60,000 nucleotides of DNA from positions 148,541,241 to 148,601,240 of the forward strand of contig CM043945.1 of assembly GCA_014529385.2 (NCBI GenBank), written 5' to 3'. Below, in pieces: positions 35,603 through 44,700 of the stretch (position 1 is its first letter; each line of letters begins with the position of its first letter). Under the pieces are notes generated by a model. It made no database searches, had not been told where the DNA came from, and saw nothing but the letters and a program-made list of their open reading frames with translations. The translations under genes and the position numbers were made by a program. This stretch comes from Adiantum capillus-veneris. Lineage: Eukaryota > Streptophyta > Polypodiopsida > Polypodiales > Pteridaceae.

Positions 35603-36140
35603 ACTTCGGCTTGCAAAATAGGGTTGCCCATAGCTTTATGCAACCTAGTAAGAAGATAATTGATAAACATGGGGGCATCATCATTAGCACCTTCATGTGC
35701 AAAATCAAAGTTATCAATGTTCATTCTACTCTCTTGGTTATTGTCAACCATGCTAATTATACTTATGTGTTTACTTAGTGTATTCTTTGGCAATTTAAAA
35801 CCTTAGTTGCTACTCCTCTTAGCCTTTGAAAATGCGCACTTAAGTATCTACGCCCACGGCTCAAATTGGTTAATTATAGAGAGTAGTGGGTTGGGTCTAA
35901 CATAATAGAATTGCTGGGGATAGCTCCTTTCGGACTTGTTATGGCTCAAGCCGTAGGCAAGTCTAAAAAGACCCCATTATTAAGACCAAAGCTCCCGAGG
36001 TGTGCACCATATCCCACATAGTGGGCTCAACAAAACGGATAATAGATCCCAGTCCCACTTACCCTAATATAATTAACAAATCAACCATTAATAGGCTACT
36101 TAAGGACCTCTCTTCTTAAGCAAGAAAAGAGAAACCAAAA

Positions 36141-36152
36141 GCTTTGATACCA
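36141..36152 (-). promoter_or_regulatory. A-1 primer binding site
   Basis: Minus strand reads TGGTATCAAAGC directly after the LTR end CATTACA: the initiator-Met type with one change. Confidence 0.75.
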
Positions 36153-36153
36153 A

Positions 36154-36236
36154 TGTAATGGGAACGGCCTATGAACTTTGAGAATAGCGGAATTAAGAGA
36201 ATTAAGGTGAGCATTTTTGTGAGATCACTTTGAAAA
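36154..36236 (-). repeat. A-1 5' LTR, inner 83 bp
   Basis: Matches 25348-25430. Interrupted at 36237 by element B; the other end of the same LTR is at 50109-50233. Confidence 0.9.
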
Positions 36237-37175
36237 TGTTGAGCCAGCAGAGGATCACACCCACATTTTTGCTCACACCCATCATTTTGTAACCATTGAT
36301 TGTAATAAATGTCTTTCCGACATTAATTTTGATTTGAGCCATTCATTAAGTAACGGGACTCAATTGAGTTTCCAGCTTGTAATCCCGAAGTAATTTCACC
36401 TGTTGATGTAAATAATTAGAGATGTTCTCACCTCCAAGGCTGAGGTATATAAGCCAAAGTTTTGTAACCTAAAGGAGATTCAATTATTAATCAAAGTGAG
36501 TTTTTGAGCGCCGTGACTGTGTCAGAGAGAGAGAGAGAGAGAGAGAGAGTCTTATCTTCTTGCTACGCGAGCTACGGGGCCGCCATTGGAGAAGCGACAC
36601 CGCCATTGTGTTAGCAACGGTGAGAGCTACGCACAGATACCAAGAGTGCGCGCTATTGGCTTCTATGTGTGGTAAGTTCCTACGAGCTTCGGTGTGAGTT
36701 TTCTTCCAACTCGTGTGTCGGAATAGAGCGTGCAGCATATCTATAGAACCACAACGAGTAGAGCTACGCATTAGTACCATCGGGGTCAAGTTTCGGTCAC
36801 CTGTATTTTTCGGCCTGTCTTCATACGCGTTTGCCGCACGGAGTGGTTATAGGTTGATTTTGCAGTTCAAGTCTTTAGGGTGTTGTTCTTACCTAGTGTA
36901 TAGACTTCCCCTTGAGTTTGAGATCGATTCAATGATTCTAGATCCTGTTTTGTATAGCATTCGTTCGTAGTACGGATTTCAGTCACTTGCGTAATTTGGA
37001 ACTTAGATTTGATTTCCTTAGTAGTGATTGTCATTAGAAGGTCGAGTAGGTGATTTGACATCCACCTAGTTGTTTCCATGCGCCTGTGGGTCAAGCTCCG
37101 TCCTCGTCTGACAAATTCTGTTGTTGGTTGAGTTCTCGCTATTTAGCTTCCGCTAGCGGCGTAACCGCCGTAACA
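36237..37175 (+). repeat. element B 5' LTR (939 bp)
   Basis: TGTTGAGCCAGCAG ... CGCCGTAACA; the start is repeated at 49884, and the end is fixed by the primer site at 37178. It includes a (GA)n tract at ~36523-36549. Confidence 0.85.
36446..36453 (+). promoter_or_regulatory. TATA box in element B LTR
   Basis: TATATAAG, 210 bp into the LTR, preceded by GGCTGAGG. Transcription would start about 30 bp further on. The same box in the 3' LTR (50093-50100) sits at the truncation edge. Confidence 0.6.
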
Positions 37176-37177
37176 TT

Positions 37178-37195
37178 TGGCGCCGCTGCCGGGGA
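37178..37195 (+). promoter_or_regulatory. element B primer binding site, Asp-tRNA type
   Basis: TGGCGCCGCTGCCGGGGA, 2 nt after the LTR. It differs by one base from the TGGCGCCGTTGCCGGGGA site typical of Athila/Tat elements, which pairs with the 3' end of tRNA-Asp. Confidence 0.85.
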
Positions 37196-37715
37196 CGAGA
37201 GCCCTAAGTAGGTGACCTTAGACTAATCCTACGAGGTGAGTCGTATAAACTACTTTGTATACTTTAGTTAGAAAAGATCTAGGAGTGGTGGACTCCGAAG
37301 GTCTCGAGAGATACTAGGAAGTGGGGTATTCCTTGGTCTTCCGTGTTGACAGTATTTTTAGTTTAGCTTAGATTAGATTGTTTTTTATGGTGTTTAAGTG
37401 GTTGTTGACATAAAAAGCATTTGCTACTCCTTGTGTGGTAGTAAATCTCTTTATATTTTCAATTGCAAAAAATCCATTTTATGATTAGAAGTAGCTTAGG
37501 TAGGGCCTGATTTGATCCTGATCTAGAGCTATCAATTGGTGTTCTATTTGCTTGATGTGTTTGATTGCATGTTAGATCACTGAAAAAGTCGCTTTGGTAG
37601 TGAAATATGCAATAAACAAAGTTCAGAAAAATTTTCTGTGTAACTGATTGTTGCTGAGCACTTAAAAGAGCTATTGGAAGAGTTCTGTGCTGAAAAACTG
37701 GAAATCTGCAACTTT

Positions 37716-38440
37716 AGACATCATACGCGTATGATGTCTTAGGACCTAAACAGAGACTAAAATTGAAAATTTGACTTTACCGGAGTGTTCAAAAGGGGGG
37801 TTATACCCTAATTTCAACTTAAAACAAGAGCATTAACACTCAAAGAAACCCAAAAAGACAAGTCGGAGTCCAAGAAACGCAAAGAATAGAAAATTTTGGA
37901 TTCAGATCTTGTTTTTACATTCAAACCTGACAAAAACACTTGAAACTCAATTATAAACATTGGAGAAGGCTTAAAACCAAAAATAGTCAAAATCTGGGAC
38001 AAAAGACATCATACGCGTATAATGTCTTTTGGCACATCCACTGCTTATTTTTTATATCTGACCTGACAAGATTGTTACAGGCACTGTAAGAAGCATAAAT
38101 ATCAAGTTTGGTCCCAAATTGATGAAAAAGACATCATACGCGTATGATGTCTTTGACCTAATTTTGGACATATTTTGATACTTTGCTAACACAGATCCAT
38201 TGTAATAGCTGTCTAGAGGTTATAATTCAAGTTTCATCCCATTTGGATCACAATTGACCCAAAAAACAAGTCAAAAGCGGAAAATTGCCAAGAAAAGCCT
38301 AAATTAGCCATAACTTGCTCAAACAGAGTTCAAACTGAATTTTGTGAGTGAACAGAGCATAAAGGGGCCATTGAGAGTGAGCATAACCAAAATAGTCAAA
38401 ATCTGTGGAAAAAGACATCATACGCGTATAATGTCTTTTT
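37716..38440 (+). repeat. element B leader array of four long palindromes (ACGCGT core)
   Basis: The half-site AGACATCATACG is followed by its own reverse complement at 37716-37739 and 38129-38152 (perfect 24 bp), and with one mismatch (GTATAATG) at 38004-38027 and 38413-38436. Flanking A/T runs extend the inverted repeats to 28-32 bp (for example 38127-38154 and 38409-38440). Copies 1/3 and 2/4 are pairs spaced 413 and 409 bp apart, so the array looks like a duplicated ~410-bp unit with two palindromes each. A half copy TCATACGCGT also occurs in the 5' LTR at 36821-36830. The rest of the leader (37196-38604) holds no long ORF. Confidence 0.95.
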
Positions 38441-38604
38441 CAGCATAACTGCGACAAAATTCTCACTTGATGAAATAGAAGTTGTCCAACTGACAAGATT
38501 AAACAATTGACCAAGTATCAATCAGTTTGGATCAATTCTGACCACAAAAACTTGAGGAAAACAAATTGCCGAGACGGAAAAGTTAAAGTCCTTCAGGGGA
38601 ATTG

Positions 38605-41600
38605 ATGAATTTGAGATCGGGCAGGAATCTCCGGAATAATCAACCAAAACAAGGGGAACCAGCAAGTGTCATATCAACCGAGGGAAGTGTAAACCAAAGT
38701 TGGGTGCAACCATTAGAGCCGATCTTTGAAGGAAGTGTCTCTGATACTTCTTCGGAGAGATCTTACGAGATTTTCACCGAAAACTTGGAACACTTGAACC
38801 TGAACAACAGAGAAAATATGGTAGCAGGATCATCAAACCCTTCCGCCACCATGAAGCTATTGTTCATAAAATATCAGTACGACAATGAGCAAGGTGCAAA
38901 GATCTACAAAGATGGAATGGACCGCTATTGTGTAAAGATAGAAGAAAGACCTAGTGAGTTCAAGGACTTAGTGCCTGTGAGCTATAGCGGAGATAGATAT
39001 CTAGATGACGAGGGTACCATGTACTTGGTAGTCCTAAACCCTAACATTGTGGACAAGTGGGGATTGATGGGCACCAAAGCCAAAATAGATGAAGAACTCG
39101 AGGAGAAAGCACCAATAATGAACTTCGCTAATGCAAGGTTAAGAAGAGAGAATGAAACTACAAGGATCAACGCTGATAACATCTATGTGGGGCTATACAA
39201 ATATAATAATGGGGAGCAAGATCTCTATTATAGATGTGAAGAACCCTACACCGGAGAGTTGACAGACAAAAAAAGACTCTATGTCTTTACCTACACAGAG
39301 GGATCGGAAGTGAAAATTGCCGCTTACGATAAGTATGGCAGGCAATACTCAACAATGGGCAAGAAAGAATTAGAAGGATATACATACTTTGGGGGACCAC
39401 TACATCAGTATTATGTTACTTCTAGCTCACATAGACCAGCACCAACAACTGGAGTGCAAAACTCTATGACAACAGGAGGACAAAGAACTCAGGTTGCTGA
39501 CTCTTTCAGTCAACCTTGGGACTCGAAGCTCGGACCAATGGGATCATTACATTCCAGAGAGTCAATGGAGACAAATCGAGGTAGTGCAGTTCCAATCCCC
39601 ACCTATACCACTCCAGGTCCAAGGTTTGAAGCGGAACCATCACATTTACCTCCCAGTAGTAGATTCAGGGCAGAGGAACCGACAAGGGTAACCCATGAAG
39701 TCCATGATGCTAGAGAAAGCTTTAGCCGAGACACAGGAGCAATGAGATTGGTAGCAGATCATAGACGTATGAGACCATCTCAAGTAGCCAAGTGTATGCC
39801 AAAGAAGTATGGTGGTTCAGGAGATCCGTATGCACATGTGTCACTCTTTAAGCAAGTCTTAAGAGCTGAGCAGATAACAGATTTCCATACACAATACGAG
39901 GGATTTGGTCGTACTCTAGAAGGTACTGCATTGACATGGTTTCAACCAATGAACATAGGGGGATTCCATGACATTGACCATTTGCTAAGAGAGTTTGCTG
40001 AGGAATTCTCAAAACGAGGGATTAAGCACAATACAGTCTCACAAATATATGCTTTTAAACAGAGAGAACACAAAAAGGTGAAGGAAGCTTCACTTCGCTT
40101 CAAACAATACATTGAGAGATGTCCAGTACGTGAACGACCACAAGATGACAGACTATCTGTTCTCTTTATTGAGGGACTGAGGAACGACACTCTCAAGAAG
40201 GACTTGCACTTGAAAGCTTGTACAAGTTTCGAGCAAGTAACGAGAGAAGCATTGTACTTAGTGGATAACTGTACGGTTTATGGAGAGGTGTCAGTGGATA
40301 CAGATTTTGCATCCAGTAGCTCCTCCTCCGTAGCGAGCGAGACTACCACTAAAAAGAATTTTCAAACAACAACCATGCCAAATGTAGAGCAAATGATAGA
40401 AGATGCTCTAAAAAGGATGGCACCATACCAAAAACCATTGCCAAAACCACTGAAATGGTGTGCTATTGAACAAAAATGGACAAATCATCCAACAGAGGAG
40501 TGCTATTACAACAAAGGGTATGTAAGGGAGCGCCAGTATGCACCTCCTGTTCAATTAGCACCACCTCAGATACATCCAGTACCTCGATACCCAACGGGAA
40601 ATATACCGGGACCTATGGGGATAGAAAGACCGCAACCGGTATTGGGACAACAACCACCTTTACCAAGAGCAAGACCAGTGGTCATTAGATATACACCAAC
40701 CTTAGAGAATCAGGAAGAACAAGCCTTAGTGCCTGTTCAAGCCTATTACGAAGAATCGGGTGCACACATGTCTCCAACAGTGTATTACCCACCAGAAGAA
40801 CCAAAACAACCAGAACCATGGGGCATGATGGGGAATGTTGGAACACCAACAGTTACAAGTGCTTCTGATGAAGAGAGATACAATATGGACGCAAGAACCT
40901 TGATGTTCATAGCTCATGGAGGGTTAGCAGGACAGAGACCATCCTATCCACAAAGGACGAATCAGGTAGGACCAAGACCAGCACTAGGACCCTGTTACAA
41001 GTGTGGAGGTGACCATCTGATGAATGTTTGCCCACATACGGAAATCATTAGAATAAACGCTTATTGCACTGAGTGTGGGGTTACTCACTTCATTGAGGAT
41101 TGTTCAAAGAATCCAAACAAAGTGCAAAAGACGACATTGAATATGTTAGAAACTATTCCTACCAGCAATGGGTCTGAAAATGAAACTCTGATACCAACGC
41201 AAGTTGTTACTAGAGCTCAAGCTAAGAAAACCACTAGAGAACCTGAGAATGGAAAGTTAGCGACTGAAGTGGTTAGTCAAGGACCGCGGAGTCAGAAAAA
41301 CACATGGAAAGCTAGAAAAGCACGCATGAAGTTGAGAAAAGAACGTGAAGACGCTATTCTAGCTGAGGAACTAAAGCAAACTAAGGCTAGATTAGAAAAA
41401 CTTGAGAGTCGAAACGGGAAACGAGAGATGAGCCCGGAAAGAACGAAACAAAAGAGTATCAAAGAAACAACGAGCTTAAGCTCAGGGGGATCAGTGCTAG
41501 TCGACAAAGTACACGAACCATTGGACGCACTGATGAGAGCTTACGAAGCTAGGTTAAAGAACAACCAAACACAAGAACAGAGGTGGATGACATACCCAAA

Positions 41601-41739
41601 CGCGGAATTGGAAAAGCAGAGACTTGAAATGTGCCAGAGAATGATCGAGACTGCACAAGCCTTATTAGAACCACCAAAAGAAACAATGAATTGTGGAAGG
41701 AAAACCCAATTCAGCAAGAGACTATCGTTTCACGGGTAG
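38605..41739 (+). CDS. element B Gag (1,044 aa)
   Basis: ATG at 38605, MNLRSGRNLRNN. Residues ~70-285 form an unfamiliar domain (MKLLFIKYQYDNEQGAKIYK ... KKRLYVFTYTEGSEVKIAAY) that is conserved in the pseudogene at 22250-24209. Residues ~395-560 are the retrotransposon capsid-like domain (GDPYAHVSLFKQVLRAEQIT, TWFQPMNIGG, FSKRGIKHNTVSQIYAFKQ). A Pro-rich linker (~640-750) follows. Two knuckles CYKCGGDHLMNVC (40993-41031) and CTECGVTHFIEDC (41065-41103) have CX2CX3HX4C spacing, one residue shorter than usual. A charged helical tail (KARMKLRKEREDAILAEELK) ends it. Twice the usual gag size. The stop TAG overlaps pol, which lies in the -1 frame. Confidence 0.9.
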   Translation: MNLRSGRNLRNNQPKQGEPASVISTEGSVNQSWVQPLEPIFEGSVSDTSSERSYEIFTENLEHLNLNNRENMVAGSSNPSATMKLLFIKYQYDNEQGAKIYKDGMDRYCVKIEERPSEFKDLVPVSYSGDRYLDDEGTMYLVVLNPNIVDKWGLMGTKAKIDEELEEKAPIMNFANARLRRENETTRINADNIYVGLYKYNNGEQDLYYRCEEPYTGELTDKKRLYVFTYTEGSEVKIAAYDKYGRQYSTMGKKELEGYTYFGGPLHQYYVTSSSHRPAPTTGVQNSMTTGGQRTQVADSFSQPWDSKLGPMGSLHSRESMETNRGSAVPIPTYTTPGPRFEAEPSHLPPSSRFRAEEPTRVTHEVHDARESFSRDTGAMRLVADHRRMRPSQVAKCMPKKYGGSGDPYAHVSLFKQVLRAEQITDFHTQYEGFGRTLEGTALTWFQPMNIGGFHDIDHLLREFAEEFSKRGIKHNTVSQIYAFKQREHKKVKEASLRFKQYIERCPVRERPQDDRLSVLFIEGLRNDTLKKDLHLKACTSFEQVTREALYLVDNCTVYGEVSVDTDFASSSSSSVASETTTKKNFQTTTMPNVEQMIEDALKRMAPYQKPLPKPLKWCAIEQKWTNHPTEECYYNKGYVRERQYAPPVQLAPPQIHPVPRYPTGNIPGPMGIERPQPVLGQQPPLPRARPVVIRYTPTLENQEEQALVPVQAYYEESGAHMSPTVYYPPEEPKQPEPWGMMGNVGTPTVTSASDEERYNMDARTLMFIAHGGLAGQRPSYPQRTNQVGPRPALGPCYKCGGDHLMNVCPHTEIIRINAYCTECGVTHFIEDCSKNPNKVQKTTLNMLETIPTSNGSENETLIPTQVVTRAQAKKTTREPENGKLATEVVSQGPRSQKNTWKARKARMKLRKEREDAILAEELKQTKARLEKLESRNGKREMSPERTKQKSIKETTSLSSGGSVLVDKVHEPLDALMRAYEARLKNNQTQEQRWMTYPNAELEKQRLEMCQRMIETAQALLEPPKETMNCGRKTQFSKRLSFHG

Positions 41740-44700
41740 CTGAAAAGACTCCCAGTGCACAAAAGCCTGAAAATACACAAAAGGATGACCGCATAGTATT
41801 GAACACAACCGATCAGGAGATAGAGAGTTTTCATCCAGTCATACAGAGGATTTACGGAAAAGATGAGGATTACAATGAATTTTGGAAACAAGTGAGAGAG
41901 GCAAACTTTGCAAACGAGCTAAGTTGCCAAGCTAATCAGAGAAATTGGGAAAATGACATCAGGAATCCTCCCATAGTGGAATTTGAGGCAGGATCTCAAG
42001 TGGACTTGGATCTGCAATCTTACTGGGGAGATGGGGGCTCTGTTAGAACAATGGAGAGCAAACCTCATTCACTGAAAACCTTACCTTCATACTTAGGAGA
42101 GTATGAAGCAAAATCCGAGATTAGAGCACTTCCCTCACGAAAAATCTCATCAGAAAAAGTCATGGACTCGCAAGGATTGATAGAGATTTTGTCAACACCA
42201 GTGACATGCACTATCACTCTAGCTGAGCTTTTGAGGCTAAGACCACATATGTGGACCACTGTAGGAAAATGCTTGGAGAAATTCGGGATAAAAGATCCAA
42301 CATCGAGATTGCAAGAGAGCATAGAGGAGCTGAGCAAACCACAAAAGAACGCTAAGCCTGTACCCTTAAACAAGGTCGGAGAGTATTGCGAAGGTGAAGA
42401 GGGGAATACAACCTTACCAGTTGAATTCCAAGGAGTGAAGACGATGGCAATACTAAACAGCGGAGCAGGGGTAGCCATTGCTACAAAAGAAATCTGGAAA
42501 AAATGGGGGAAACCAGGAATAAGGAAGACTAGATTGAAACTCCAATTAGCAGATGGACACATGGAGAAACCTATGGGGTTATTAGAGAAAGTTGTAGTGA
42601 CTTCTTGCGGCATTGAATACGAACATACTTTTGCTATTGTCGATTTTGCCAAGGAGAATAACTATGATATCATATTGGGAAGACCATTCATGAGACAGTT
42701 GAAAATGGTCCAAGATTGGGGCTACGATCACATATACTTGAGAAATATGGAAACCACTACACGTGTAAACCTGAAAGACCATAGCTACAAAGATGTGAAC
42801 CGAACACCGGTAGAGGAGTTTGATTCAGCTACTTTGGCGGGATCCGAATTTCCAACTTGGTTAGGTAAACCCAAGGAGTTATGGATGTGTGGAGCTTCGA
42901 AATGTGGAAGCCTGAAACGAGAAGAGTGTGTTTTAGAAAGGGCTATCGAAGACGAAACTTATGTAGGAGAACCCTTTCCAGAGGACACGTTTGAACCATT
43001 AGAATGGACACACATTCTAGCAACACTAGATGTTTGTGCAATTCCAGATGGTCCCACAACGCAATTTTGCGATAAGAACGGGTACGACGTGGTTCCGTAT
43101 TTCATACTGCGAACTATACTCGAAAAAGAAACTGAAAAGAACGATACACTGGAAAAGAAGGATGAAGAAGAGGTGTTTCACGACATTCCAAATCATCCAG
43201 AGTGGGGAAATGAAGCAGACAACGAGTCAACGGACAATTCAAGCGGAAACGAAGAAACTATAACGGATGTTCCATTTTATGATTTTCCGAACCAAACTAA
43301 ACAACTCTCGAAACACTGTAGAGCAAAGAAAAAAACAAAAGGGGTTAGAACCAATCCGATGCCTAGAATAAGAGGAAAAAATCAATTCCTAATGCTAGTA
43401 AAGGCTGAAGATTGTGTTAAGGATAAGATTTCTGGAAGAATGAGAGGCAGTGATCAAAAGAGCTTACGAAAAGACAAAAGAGGCTCAAGAAATCAAGTTC
43501 AAAAGAATGGAACGAAAACTGAAACAGAAAAATCAGAAAAGAACAAGCACAACAGAGAATACACGGAGTCCAAGTTAGAACGTAGAAACAAGTACAGAGA
43601 GCTCAAGAAAACTCTGAAGAAAGTTTGGACGACAGAAATTGAGAGTGGAGAGGACGAAAACGTCAAAATCAAGGAAAACATGGATGTTCCCTCTCACTAT
43701 AGGAAATTCACAATAGAGGATAGGAAGGTGATATTAACTCCACCTATTCGAGAGAGGAAGGAGAACAAATCTTATGACGGACCGGAGGATGCAAAAAAAG
43801 TTGATTTAGCAGCTCCAGGTGAGACGCCTAGACCGGTGTACATAGCCACAGATTTGTCTCCAAGCGAGGAAGAGAGACTTTTGAGTCTTCTCAGAGAGTA
43901 CAGGGATGTGTTTGCATGGTCTTATAAGGACTTAAAGGGAGTTGACCCATCGATATGCCAACACTCAATATCACTGAAACAAGACGCAAAGCCTAGCAGA
44001 AACAGACCATACACATATAATGATACTTTTGCTAAGCGAATCAAGGAGGAGATAGATAAGCTAATGGAAGCTGAATTCATATACGAGATTGAACACACTG
44101 ATTGGGTATCTCCAATTGTGGTAGTACCTAAGAAGAACGGAAAACTCCGAGTGTGTGTCAACTTAAAGAAAGTGAATGCTGCAACAATCAGGGACAATTA
44201 TCCCCTGCCGATAACTGATCATGTTCTAGAGCGTGTATCAGGGAAAACAGCATACTCCTTTCTTGATGGTTTTTCAAGATATAACCAGCTAGCCATAGCA
44301 CTGGAAGATCAACATAAAACAGCTTTTGCAACGGAGTGGGGACTTTATGCTTATCGGGTTATGCCTTTTGGTCTAACCAATGCTCCCGCAACCTTCCAGA
44401 GGCTGATGACGCATGCTTTCAAAGAATACTTAAGGCTGTTTCTCGAAATATACATGGATGACTTATGTGTACATTCTCTACTGAGAGATGAGCATCTAGA
44501 ACACCTAAGAAAAGTATTTGAGAAATGTAGGACATATCGCATTTGTCTCAATCCTGAGAAATGTGTGTTTATGGTCCGACAGGGCAGAATTCTGGGACAT
44601 ATTGTCTCACAAAACGGAATATCCATGGATTTAGAGAAGATAAAAGTTATAGTGGATATGCCTAGACCAACCAATGCGAAACAAGTACAGAGCTTTATGG

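Larger units (their letters stand above)
31775..35607 (+). mobile_element. complete, internally deleted Ty1/copia element (gag-only type), TSD ACTTC
   Basis: Element 31780-35602 (3,823 bp) with 190-bp LTRs, flanked by ACTTC at 31775-31779 and 35603-35607. It carries an initiator-Met primer site, a ~1.5-kb leader, gag with a zinc knuckle, a degenerate protease piece and a short remnant from the end of copia RT. Integrase, most of RT and RNase H are absent. This resembles the plant non-autonomous gag-bearing elements (TR-GAG type). It sits in the gag of the minus-strand A-1 element; the A-1 reading frame is continuous across the site if one ACTTC copy is discounted. The two LTRs differ at three positions, so it is fairly young. 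Confidence 0.9.
29857..35793 (-). pseudogene. A-1 gag and protease region, split by two insertions
   Basis: The gag N-terminus lies at 35750-35608 (MVDNNQESRMNIDNFDFAHE ... NPILQAEV). The coding sense resumes at 31774 after the copia insertion, and the capsid piece follows at 31598-31146 (FLTYDGTFGATDKVLAFIQQ). Then 31004-30838 (FAKQKQQFCAVLPKEMAKYV), a 247-bp insert, and the knuckle CFKCGEQGHGYRSC at 30379-30338. The protease motif ILFDPGSTHNFIS lies at ~30216-30178. Every piece matches the plus-strand family-A copy at 55484-57345. Frameshifts are present throughout. The protease signature is D-P-G instead of D-S/T-G. The 5' untranslated part runs 35794-36140. Confidence 0.85.

Noticed and set aside
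41640-41739. Canonical -1 slippery heptamer in the gag-pol overlap
   Set aside because: Checked codon by codon by eye; no X XXY YYZ in the gag frame.
42065-42652. 195-aa minus-strand ORF inside element B pol
   Set aside because: It is the antisense of the protease-region coding sequence and has no domain of its own.
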